A stretch of DNA of 5,129 nucleotides from an uncultured Bifidobacterium sp. (lineage in GTDB: Bacteria; Actinomycetota; Actinomycetes; Actinomycetales; Bifidobacteriaceae). Below the pieces are notes generated by a model. It made no database searches. It was not told where the DNA came from and worked only from the letters and a program-made list of their open reading frames with translations. The position numbers and the translations under genes were made by a program. The DNA is taken from positions 1-5,129 of the forward strand of contig CALEGL010000145.1 of the NCBI GenBank assembly GCA_937876495.1. The letters run 5' to 3'. Numbering within the stretch: the stretch's first letter is position 1; each line of letters starts with the position of its first letter. This document shows positions 1 through 5,129 of this stretch, in pieces.

Positions 1-32
1 TCCGGATTCCCCGGTGTTGGAGTATAGGCAAA

Positions 33-2636
33 TCAAGCTGAAACCGTCTTCCTCAGCGCCTTCTGCAGCTCCGGGTCCACCGCGAACAGGTACAGTCCAT
101 GCACCCCGCGTTTGAGAAGCACGTTGAACTCGTTGCGCAGGTTCTCCTTGGCGAAGGATCCCAGATCGGAACGCTTGTCGACGGCGAGATGGTCGCAACT
201 CGCATCCGGGTCGAAGACGATGTGCCCGTCCCGATACGTCACCGACGGACCGATGATCACCCCGGCCACGTTGAGATCGAAGCCCTGGATGGTGAAGATC
301 GACCCGACCTCGTTGATGGTATGCGGCTTCTCCGCCCACGCGAGATTCCTGCCATGGCTTCTGTCCGCATCGGTATCCGGCAGCTGATAGTTCCACGGCA
401 TGCGGAACTCATTGGTCGCATCGGCATCAGGAACACCGTCGATGGCATCCACGCTTCCGTCGCCGTTGTTGTCGTCGTTCCTCGCAACGGGCTTCGGCCC
501 CATCAGCCATGTACCGTCCGGTCCACGATGCATCCTCACGGTCCACAATCCCTCCGGGTCGTCGGGATTGGTTCGTTTCTGCGAATACGGCCAGTCGTAG
601 GTGGCGAGAAGACGGGACAGACCGTGACCGTCCCATCCATCAGGTCTCAGACCGGCCTTCCGCGCAATGGCCTTGCGAAGCTCCACAGGCGAATCGAACA
701 CCTTCACCTCATAGGGCGGGCGAATCCACTCGCCATCCTTCTCCCCCGGCTCGCCAGGATCCGCGGGAAGCGGGTCTATGGAGACGCCGGCGGCAAGATG
801 GTCGACCCAACTGATCATCTTCGGTCCCGCCGCGATACGGAACTGATGATGGAGGCGGATTCGCCTGACCGACACCTCCAGTGGAGCGAGATTCTGGAAT
901 TCGCCGAGTCGCACGACCTCCCCATTCCGGCTTTCCATGGATGATCCATCGGGTTCGTTCCGCGAACTCGACCCCAGATCAGGGAACAGCCGACGACGCT
1001 CACGAGGGTCCCACTGCTGCTGCGACCGGAGAATCTGCATCGGGTCGAAGACGGCGATGACCACCCGGGCCCGACGGAGCACGTCGTACAGCTGGTTCCT
1101 CCCGGAATATCCCTGGTTCCCCTGGGTGAGCAGCAGATGCGCCTCGTCGATGAGCACGATGTCGGCCCGGCCCTTGGGCTTGTCGGGTATCGCACGCCCG
1201 GATTCCGTGGTCTCGCTGAATCGGTTGATGAACGGCGTCGGCTTGAGGACGACCTCGCCTCTTTTCTTCTGAAGACCAAGCTTCAGGGCAATCTGGTTGT
1301 AGACGTTCAGCTGCTCGTTGTGGTTGACGAGGATGAACGCCGACAGGGCGTCTCCTCCGAGCTTCTCCGAAGCCTTGTCCTCGGAACGGTCCTCGGCGTC
1401 CTCGGGAGCCGATTCTCCGCGCCGCGGTCGGTTCGCCTCGAGTTCGGTGACGAGACGGTAGAACAGATGACTCAGCAGAACCGTCTTGCCGGTGCCCGCG
1501 GCCCCCTGCACCACGAACAGGGTGGGCATGGCTTCGCTTTTGTTCTCTTCCCCGGCTTTGGCTTCCGACCGGGCTTCAGGCCGCCGCGTCTCCTCTTCGT
1601 CATTATGTGCTTCATTATTTGCCGTGCTTGTGGATTCCTCCGAAGCGTTCGGCAGGGAGACATTCGGCAAGGAGGCATTCCGTTGGAATTCGGATGCATC
1701 GGGTTCGGACGCGGAGGAGTCCGTCCGCATCAACCGCATGACGGCCGTGAGAATCTCCTCCTCCGCCTCCAGCTGTTCGGGGCTCAGCCTGTGGAAGGGC
1801 GAGGCCTTGAACAGGGCCGAATCCTGGATGATCTCCTCGGCGGGAAACAGTTCGGGGTCATCCTTGTGCAGATCAAGCCAGATGCGCGAGAAGATCGCGT
1901 CGAACTCGTCGGAGGTGTAGTAATCCCCCTGGGCGTTGGTCCGCCGGTTGTTGAGCCGCTTCACCGAATCCGCGCTGGACATGTAATGCATGAGACGGTT
2001 CTCGACGTCCAGCGTGAGCGACTTGTTGAACTTGGGATGGCCTATGACGTACTGGCTGTAGGAGTCGTGCCGGGTCTGCACGGCTCGGGCGACATCACGC
2101 CAGTCATCCCTGACGTTCGGGTCGGCGTGCAGATGCTGGAACGTGCGATGGACGATGTCGTTGGTCTCCCCGACGTAGACGGTGTACTCGGGTCTGCCAG
2201 AATGAACGTTCCTTGAACCGTGGTAGACGACGTACACCGTCGGATACCTGAGGATGAGCCGCAGAAGCATCCGTTCCAAGGACGATGATACGAAATCAGA
2301 CGGGACCGCACCAGACGGAATCGAGACGACATCCGATCCGGAATCGTGGCCGCCATTGTCGTCAGCTCCATGGTGGTTCCTCTCGCGATGGAAGTCCGGA
2401 CTCTCGTCTTCGTCGGCGAATTCATCATTGGATTCGACATCCACACCATCCGTGGAATCCACGCCACCCGTGAGTTCAGTGGAATCCACGGTGTCTGCAG
2501 TATCCGCGGTATCCGCGAACACGGGAACGAATCCCCTTCGGAGAAGACCGTCGTGGACCGTCCGTTCGAAATCGCTGCCCCGATAATCGCCATACGGCAT
2601 CCTGATGATGATTGGCTCGCCGACCCCATGCTCCAT
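33..2636 (-). CDS. GIY-YIG nuclease / DUF2075 (Schlafen group 3) helicase-like fusion protein
   Basis: An 867-residue, probably cytoplasmic protein with a nuclease-like and a helicase-like half. Residues 1-40 form a short N-terminal segment (MPYGDY, then RTVHDGLLRRGF). Residues 41-115 are an acidic D/E/S/T-rich linker. A GIY-YIG domain lies at about 133-235: VYVVYHG at 134-140, YVGETND at 154-160, R164, and E212 in a DVENRL context as the likely metal-binding Glu. A second linker covers 304-370. The DUF2075 ATPase follows: Walker A GAAGTGKT 378-385, Walker B IVLIDEAH 493-500, a motif III-like FDPMQ 530-534, LHHQFR 595-600, a motif V-like FTIQGFDLN 781-789, and NEFNVLLKRG 835-844 near the end. 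GIY-YIG domains cut DNA and DUF2075 proteins are SF1-like, so nucleic-acid cleavage coupled to ATP-driven translocation is inferred. The frame stays open upstream to 3113, but that part is antisense to the pyrophosphohydrolase gene. The ATG at 2636 is preferred because a -10-like GATAAT lies six bases before it. The alternative ATG at 2600 (MPYGDY) would remove 12 residues. The exact substrate is unknown. Confidence 0.93.
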   Translation of the reverse strand: MEHGVGEPIIIRMPYGDYRGSDFERTVHDGLLRRGFVPVFADTADTADTVDSTELTGGVDSTDGVDVESNDEFADEDESPDFHRERNHHGADDNGGHDSGSDVVSIPSGAVPSDFVSSSLERMLLRLILRYPTVYVVYHGSRNVHSGRPEYTVYVGETNDIVHRTFQHLHADPNVRDDWRDVARAVQTRHDSYSQYVIGHPKFNKSLTLDVENRLMHYMSSADSVKRLNNRRTNAQGDYYTSDEFDAIFSRIWLDLHKDDPELFPAEEIIQDSALFKASPFHRLSPEQLEAEEEILTAVMRLMRTDSSASEPDASEFQRNASLPNVSLPNASEESTSTANNEAHNDEEETRRPEARSEAKAGEENKSEAMPTLFVVQGAAGTGKTVLLSHLFYRLVTELEANRPRRGESAPEDAEDRSEDKASEKLGGDALSAFILVNHNEQLNVYNQIALKLGLQKKRGEVVLKPTPFINRFSETTESGRAIPDKPKGRADIVLIDEAHLLLTQGNQGYSGRNQLYDVLRRARVVIAVFDPMQILRSQQQWDPRERRRLFPDLGSSSRNEPDGSSMESRNGEVVRLGEFQNLAPLEVSVRRIRLHHQFRIAAGPKMISWVDHLAAGVSIDPLPADPGEPGEKDGEWIRPPYEVKVFDSPVELRKAIARKAGLRPDGWDGHGLSRLLATYDWPYSQKRTNPDDPEGLWTVRMHRGPDGTWLMGPKPVARNDDNNGDGSVDAIDGVPDADATNEFRMPWNYQLPDTDADRSHGRNLAWAEKPHTINEVGSIFTIQGFDLNVAGVIIGPSVTYRDGHIVFDPDASCDHLAVDKRSDLGSFAKENLRNEFNVLLKRGVHGLYLFAVDPELQKALRKTVSA
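1645..1674 (-). repeat. 15-base in-frame tandem repeat in the central linker
   Basis: Two 15-base units (1645-1659 and 1660-1674), identical at 12 of 15 positions, encode the ASLPN-VSLPN-AS segment (residues 321-332). They lie between the GIY-YIG domain and the Walker A motif of the nuclease-helicase protein. Confidence 0.6.
2452..2517 (-). repeat. In-frame short repeats in the N-terminal linker
   Basis: GTGGAATCCACG occurs at 2452-2463 and again at 2479-2490, 27 bases apart, and encodes the two VDST units. Next to it are three 9-base units (2491-2499, 2500-2508 and 2509-2517; the last two identical) encoding ADTADTADT. All spacings are multiples of three, so the copy number can change without breaking the nuclease-helicase protein. 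Confidence 0.7.
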
Positions 2637-2642
2637 ACACCC

Positions 2643-2648
2643 ATTATC
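2643..2648 (-). promoter_or_regulatory. -10 element of a probable leaderless promoter for the nuclease-helicase gene
   Basis: On the minus strand the hexamer GATAAT (five of six matches to TATAAT) is followed by exactly six bases and then the ATG at 2636. No Shine-Dalgarno sequence precedes that ATG. This is the geometry of a leaderless transcript starting at the A of the start codon, which is common in actinobacteria. No good -35 hexamer is visible at the expected distance, around 2666-2671. Confidence 0.5.
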
Positions 2649-2686
2649 GCGCCGGCTTTCCAACCTCGGCTTTTCGACGCCGGGTC

Positions 2687-2692
2687 TACCCT
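2687..2692 (+). promoter_or_regulatory. -10 element of a probable leaderless promoter for the pyrophosphohydrolase gene
   Basis: TACCCT fits the actinobacterial -10 pattern TAnnnT and ends seven bases before the ATG at 2700. No ribosome binding site is seen, so transcription is inferred to start at or next to the start codon. The -35 region (about 2664-2669) would overlap that of the divergent promoter. The heptamer CGGCTTT occurs twice between the two promoters (2653-2659 and 2667-2673) and could be a regulator site; that is a guess. Confidence 0.45.
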
Positions 2693-2699
2693 CGTAACC

Positions 2700-3068
2700 A
2701 TGATCAGCGACTCCACCATCGAAGCCATCCGACGCTTCTCCGCCGAACGCGACTGGGACGGATTCCACACCCCGGAGAATCTCGCCAAATCCATCAGCAT
2801 CGAGGCCGGCGAGCTCCTCGAATGCTTCCAGTGGACTCCCGGAAGCTCCGGAGAAGCGGGATACCCGCCGGCGGAACCCCAGGAGATTCGCGACGAGCTC
2901 GCCGACGTGCTCACCTACTGCATCATGATGGCCGACCGCCTCGGCGCGGACATGGACGACATCATCCTCGACAAGCTCGAACGGACGAAGCGCAAATACC
3001 CGGCGAGCGCCGTGCGCGATGACCCTGCAGCGACGAAGCGGCTGCATGAGGAGGGCAGAAAGGAATAG
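2700..3068 (+). CDS. MazG-like nucleotide pyrophosphohydrolase (dCTPase/RS21-C6 type)
   Basis: A 122-residue cytoplasmic enzyme of the all-alpha NTP pyrophosphatase superfamily, which hydrolyses (d)NTPs to the monophosphate and pyrophosphate using Mg2+. The family opening is clear: FSAERDWDGFHTPENLA at 13-29, then SIEAGELLECFQW at 33-45. The metal ligands fit the family pattern, E35-x2-E38 and E66-x2-D69 (in IRDELADVL). The C-terminal helix has DKLERTKRKYP at 91-101, typical of single-domain DCTPP1-like proteins, which are about this length. The start at 2700 is supported because family members begin a few residues before the FxxxRDW segment, and by the -10-like box seven bases upstream. Longer in-frame starts upstream would run into the divergent gene. 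Substrate choice (dCTP, modified or other dNTPs) cannot be read from the sequence. It lies back to back with the nuclease-helicase gene, which suggests a shared context. Confidence 0.92.
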   Translation: MISDSTIEAIRRFSAERDWDGFHTPENLAKSISIEAGELLECFQWTPGSSGEAGYPPAEPQEIRDELADVLTYCIMMADRLGADMDDIILDKLERTKRKYPASAVRDDPAATKRLHEEGRKE

Positions 3069-3335
3069 CGGATATCGAGAGATGAGCACAATCCGAGAGG
3101 AATCGGAAATCAATTACAAGGCTCGAATAAGTGAAACGATATCGGCTAGTCCGGTGCGCACACGATTCCCGAACATCAGCGCGCATTCATCTCCATTCGG
3201 CGCGGTAACAGGTAAAAATCTCAATCTTGACACGCAATACATTTGGCCCTCGAAACGTTTGGCGTCGAATCCGCAAGCCCCCGAATTAACAGACCCGACA
3301 CCGACGCGCCCCGCTCCCCCGCCTACACTGGCCTC
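3069..3335. other. Intergenic spacer of lower GC, no convincing gene
   Basis: By direct count 86 of 180 bases at 3061-3240 are G or C, far below the nicotinamidase gene that follows (41 of 60 at 3601-3660). Two small reading frames exist. On the plus strand 3082-3339 (85 residues, from MSTIREE) ends in an ATGA overlap with the nicotinamidase start. On the minus strand 3114-3242 (42 residues, from MYCVSRLRF) has a weak GAGG upstream. Neither resembles a known family, and neither shows the GC-rich third positions of its neighbours, so both are left uncalled. No terminator hairpin with a T run follows the pyrophosphohydrolase gene. Confidence 0.5.
3324..3329 (+). promoter_or_regulatory. -10 element of a probable leaderless promoter for nicotinamidase
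   Basis: TACACT ends six bases before the ATG at 3336. The sequence before the ATG is C-rich and has no Shine-Dalgarno motif, which favours a leaderless transcript. No convincing -35 is present at the usual spacing. A perfect TTGACA at 3227-3232 has no matching -10 and is too far upstream to serve this box. Confidence 0.5.
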
Positions 3336-3917
3336 ATGACCAGGGCGCTTTTCATCATCGACGTGCAGAACGACTTCACCGAGGGCGGCGCGCTCGGCGT
3401 GACCGGCGGCGACGCGGTCGCCGCGGGCATCACCACCTACCTCAAGGCCCACAAAAACGACTACGACGTGGTCTTCGCCAGCCGCGACTGGCACACCGCG
3501 GGCAGCACCAACGGCGGCCACATCGCCCTGCCGCCTGACAGGCCCGACTACGTCGACACCTGGCCCGTCCACTGCATCGCCGGCACGCCCGGCGCCGACT
3601 ACGACCCCGGCCTCGACGCCTCGCTCATCGACGTGCACATCCGCAAGGGGCAGAACGTCCCCGCCTATTCGATCTTCGAAGGCACCGACGACTCCGGCCG
3701 TCCCTTCCCCCAGGTGCTCGATGCCTACCACGTCACCGACGTGGACGTGGCGGGCATTGCCACCGACTACTGCGTACGCGCCTCCGCGCTCGGCGCCCTC
3801 CGATCGGGACGCCGCGTGCGCATCCTCACCGACCTCGTCGCCGGCGTCGCGCCCGCCACGTCCAAGGCCGCCCTCGAGGAGCTCGAAAAGGCCGGAGCAA
3901 CGCTCGTCACGGCGTGA
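3336..3917 (+). CDS. pncA: Nicotinamidase / isochorismatase-family cysteine hydrolase
   Basis: A 193-residue cytoplasmic enzyme of the cysteine-hydrolase superfamily. Nicotinamidase converts nicotinamide to nicotinate and ammonia, feeding NAD salvage. The catalytic triad is present: D9 in LFIIDVQNDF, K104 in IRKGQN, and C146 in GIATDYCVRAS. The metal site found in nicotinamidases is also visible: D51 and H53 in SRDWHTAGS, H62, and H79 in TWPVHCIAGTPGAD. This WPxHC segment and the metal ligands favour nicotinamidase over a generic isochorismatase or N-carbamoyl-sarcosine amidase. The length matches short bacterial PncA proteins. The start is fixed by the family N-terminus, since the catalytic Asp sits at about residue 8-10, and by the leaderless -10 box six bases upstream. 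The TGA stop lies inside a short inverted repeat (3905-3919). It appears to be transcribed alone. Confidence 0.9.
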   Translation: MTRALFIIDVQNDFTEGGALGVTGGDAVAAGITTYLKAHKNDYDVVFASRDWHTAGSTNGGHIALPPDRPDYVDTWPVHCIAGTPGADYDPGLDASLIDVHIRKGQNVPAYSIFEGTDDSGRPFPQVLDAYHVTDVDVAGIATDYCVRASALGALRSGRRVRILTDLVAGVAPATSKAALEELEKAGATLVTA

Positions 3918-3919
3918 CG
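3905..3919. repeat. Short inverted repeat over the nicotinamidase stop codon
   Basis: CGTCACG and CGTGACG form seven-base arms around one central G, with the TGA stop inside the right arm. No T run follows directly. A T5 tract occurs only 40 bases further on, at 3958-3962, and is not adjacent to a hairpin. A terminator role is therefore doubtful. Confidence 0.3.
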
Positions 3920-4089
3920 GGGATTCGCACGGGATGATTCAGTTCCCACCCTGACGGTTTTTCGCGAATTCGCGGCAACGACGATGATGCGCATGCCAGC
4001 CACGCAAATTCTGTAAAAGATGCCTTTTCCCACACCCATGAACTCATCCGCAAACACATAGGAACCCTGGTCGGTGCGTTACGACAGGC
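3918..4089. other. Intergenic region upstream of the permease remnant
   Basis: No gene is called here. The stretch holds a perfect 12-base palindrome, CGCGAATTCGCG, at 3963-3974 just after a T5 tract; this order is wrong for a plus-strand terminator. An ATG at 4038 opens a frame of only seven codons (MNSSANT, then TAG). It may be the original permease start, now out of frame, or chance. Confidence 0.35.
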
Positions 4090-4380
4090 GTGCGGATTTC
4101 AGTCGGCGAAGCCACCGCCGGCGCAGTAGCGGCCGCTTCCACATTGGACGCCGCCGGCATTGCAGGTACCGAATACCATTCCACAGCCATCGGGCCTGGC
4201 GGAATCGAAGCGATTCCCGACGAACACCGTCATGGCAGCCCCTGGCAGCTGCTTTTCATCTGGAGCGCGCCGAACTTCGAATTCGCGACCGTCTTCCTCG
4301 GCATGATCGCAGTCGCCTATTTCGAACTCAATTTCGGACAGGCCGTCATTGCGATCGTCATCGGCAACGTCCTCGGAGGC

Positions 4381-4394
4381 ATCGCCCATCGCCC
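4381..4394 (+). repeat. 7-base tandem duplication (frameshifting)
   Basis: ATCGCCC occurs twice in direct tandem (4381-4387 and 4388-4394). Removing one copy joins GGIAH directly to GLLPTWGPREG in one frame, as NCS1 proteins read. This is therefore the lesion that shifts the permease frame by +1, probably through replication slippage. Confidence 0.75.
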
Positions 4395-4463
4395 ACGGAC
4401 TCCTGCCGACATGGGGCCCGCGCGAAGGGCTCTCGCCGCTTGTGCCGGGGCGTGCCGCGTTCG

Positions 4464-4497
4464 GTCTGCGCGGCAACGTTGTCTGCGCGGCAACGTG
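4464..4497 (+). repeat. 17-base tandem duplication (compensating frameshift)
   Basis: GTCTGCGCGGCAACGT plus one base occurs twice in tandem (4464-4480 and 4481-4497), with a single difference in the last base. It adds 17 bases. Together with the 7-base duplication upstream the total is 24, so the original permease frame is regained after it. Confidence 0.75.
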
Positions 4498-4648
4498 GTC
4501 CCGTCCCTCCTCCAGACGGCTATGGCCGAGCTCGATGGTCCTCTCGGCAGGAAGGTTGTCACTCCGGCGGGCATGGACTCCATGGACGCGAAAGACTAGG
4601 ACGCAGATCTCTCTGAATGCCGCCGACAGAGCCGACAGGAGAAACCAT

Positions 4649-4674
4649 CCGAGGAGGGCATCGGCCCTCGACGG
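4649..4674. other. GC-rich hairpin, no T tract
   Basis: CCG-AG-GAGGGC-ATCG-GCCCTC-GA-CGG can fold into a stem of six plus three pairs, separated by an AG/GA internal loop, with a four-base loop. No run of T follows on either strand, so a classical intrinsic terminator is not supported. It lies between the permease remnant and the next decayed gene start. The stretch 4600-4827 holds no other supported feature. Confidence 0.3.
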
Positions 4675-4827
4675 CGCTCGCCGGAAGTCACAGTCCGACA
4701 AGGTGAAGCTCGAGGAACGGACATAACCGAGCAACACCGGGTGATACAGGGCAATACGAGAAACGACAATACGAAACAGCGCGACATACGAGGCAGCACG
4801 AAGCAGCATCAGGGATTGGAGACAGAC

Positions 4828-5007
4828 ATGTCCGCATCCGCATACGGCGACAAGGTCCATGCGACGGACGCCGAGAGGCTCGCCGTCGCGAAGGAGGAGG
4901 TGCCATGCACCGTTCCACGCTCTGGAATCCACCGGGCCCCACCCCGAATCCGACAAATCAGCGGCTACCCAATATGCACCGGTGTGCCGTCCGGAATCTG
5001 CTCGTAG
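4828..5007 (+). pseudogene. Probable 5' remnant of an unidentified gene with its ribosome binding site
   Basis: I do not recognise this product. An ATG at 4828 follows a well-placed GGAG (4818-4821, six-base spacing) and an A-rich leader from about 4741. The leader contains CAATACGA twice (4752-4759 and 4767-4774) and CATACGA once (4785-4791). The first 24 codons (MSASAYGDKV, then HATDAERLAVAKEE) look protein-like, with a short predicted helix. After that the sequence becomes Pro/Arg-rich and runs 43 bases into the 3' end of the oppositely oriented transpeptidase gene before stopping. That suggests a genuine start whose body was lost, rather than an intact 59-residue protein. A short intact gene is the alternative. 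Confidence 0.35.
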
Positions 5008-5129
5008 AACCACTTCGCGTCGTCGACGCTCAGCCGTACGCAGCCGTGCGACGCCGGTCTGCCGAGCTTGGCCGCCTCGGAGGCGATGTAGTCCCCGTTC
5101 GCATCGGTCGGCACCGAGTGGAACAGGTA
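4965..5129 (-). CDS. L,D-transpeptidase (YkuD domain), C-terminal 54 residues, cut by the window edge
   Basis: Only the last 54 codons are visible; the gene enters from the right edge on the minus strand and ends with TAG at 4965-4967. The visible part is the catalytic core of a YkuD domain: YLFHSVP at the start, then LGRPASHGCVRLS with the active-site Cys (codon 5040-5042) and its preceding His (5046-5048), and finally DDAKWFYEQIPDGTPVHIG. L,D-transpeptidases act outside the membrane, making 3-3 peptidoglycan cross-links or related transfers through an acyl-enzyme on this Cys. The protein ends shortly after the domain, as is usual in the family. The N-terminal part (signal peptide or anchor, any substrate-binding repeats) lies outside the window. 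No terminator with a T tract is seen after the stop. The gene faces the decayed 4090-5007 region head-on. Confidence 0.93.
   Translation of the reverse strand, partial: YLFHSVPTDANGDYIASEAAKLGRPASHGCVRLSVDDAKWFYEQIPDGTPVHIG

Larger units (their letters stand above)
4090..4599 (+). pseudogene. Broken, truncated NCS1-family nucleobase permease (N-terminal part only)
   Basis: The remains of a membrane transporter of the NCS1 family (cytosine, purine, allantoin or hydroxymethylpyrimidine symporters). From the GTG at 4090 the frame gives GTEYHSTAIGPGGIEAIPDE, then HRHGSPWQLLFIWSAPNFEF and a first membrane segment (VFLGMIAVAYFELNF), then AVIAIVIGNVLGGIAH. A 7-base duplication at 4381-4394 shifts the frame. 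The next frame carries HGLLPTWGPREGLSPLVPGR and AAFGLRGNVV, a recognisable NCS1 block. A 17-base duplication at 4464-4497 then restores the first frame, which continues PSLLQTAMA. Family likeness ends near 4527, and the frame stops with TAG at 4597-4599. Only about 140 residues of a usual 400-500 survive and most membrane helices are missing, so this cannot be a working transporter. The true start is uncertain: no Shine-Dalgarno precedes 4090, and the frame is closed by a stop at 4039-4041. The substrate cannot be told. Confidence 0.82.

Noticed and set aside
1..32. Terminator of the nuclease-helicase gene
   Set aside because: The 32 bases after the stop hold no hairpin or T run; any terminator lies outside the window.
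99..944. Plus-strand frame of 281 residues inside the nuclease-helicase gene
   Set aside because: Antisense to the conserved DUF2075 motifs; no domain seen.
2637..3113. N-terminal extension of the minus-strand frame (159 more codons)
   Set aside because: It lies antisense to the well-supported MazG-like gene, has no family likeness and is of the Arg/Gly/Val-rich type expected from an antisense shadow; the -10 box also points to the start at 2636.
3227..3232. Perfect TTGACA as a -35 box
   Set aside because: The bases 16-18 positions downstream (around 3249-3256) do not resemble a -10, and it lies too far from TACACT at 3324.
3114..3731. Minus-strand frame of 205 residues opposite the nicotinamidase gene
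   Set aside because: Mostly antisense to a gene with a complete catalytic triad; Val/Gly/Ala-rich shadow composition.
3963..3974. Perfect palindrome CGCGAATTCGCG as a terminator or operator
   Set aside because: The T5 tract precedes rather than follows it and there is no loop; one 12-base palindrome is not enough to claim a binding site.
4099..5013. Long minus-strand frame (304 residues) across the permease remnant
   Set aside because: It has no recognisable motif and overlaps the permease likeness on the other strand and the transpeptidase end in another frame; it is a product of high GC.
4905..5129. Open plus-strand frame after the strong AAGGAGG
   Set aside because: From 4965 on it is antisense to the transpeptidase active-site region; the AAGGAGG may simply be Lys-Glu-Glu codons of the upstream frame.

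Overview
The window most likely comes from an actinobacterium, probably of the Bifidobacteriaceae. It is GC-rich, and three genes appear to be leaderless: each has a -10-like hexamer 6-7 bases before its ATG and no Shine-Dalgarno sequence. The L,D-transpeptidase and the nucleobase-permease remnant also look bifidobacterial to me. The genus is an inference from composition and remembered protein style, not from a search.

Layout. (1) 33-2636, minus strand: a long multidomain protein with a GIY-YIG nuclease-like domain joined to a DUF2075 (Schlafen group 3) superfamily-1-type helicase/ATPase domain, plus several low-complexity linkers. (2) 2637-2699: a 63-base divergent promoter region. (3) 2700-3068, plus strand: a small MazG-like (dCTPase-type) nucleotide pyrophosphohydrolase. 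(4) 3069-3335: a spacer of lower GC. (5) 3336-3917, plus strand: a nicotinamidase/isochorismatase-family hydrolase with all catalytic and metal-binding residues. (6) 3918-4964: about 1 kb of decayed DNA. It holds the broken 5' part of an NCS1 (cytosine/purine/allantoin-type) permease gene, and what looks like the leader and first codons of another lost gene. (7) 4965-5129, minus strand: the last 54 codons of a YkuD-type L,D-transpeptidase that runs off the window edge.

How the parts may fit together. The nuclease-helicase gene and the pyrophosphohydrolase gene are divergent, 63 bases apart, with -35 regions that must overlap. That makes them the best candidate for a functional pair. A nuclease-helicase fusion beside a nucleotide-pool enzyme suggests a nucleic-acid conflict or antiphage role, but this is an inference. 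Nicotinamidase is an ordinary NAD-salvage enzyme. The permease remnant shows two short tandem duplications (7 and 17 bases) whose frameshifts cancel, so part of its decay can be reconstructed. No tRNA, rRNA, CRISPR array, IS element or convincing intrinsic terminator was seen.
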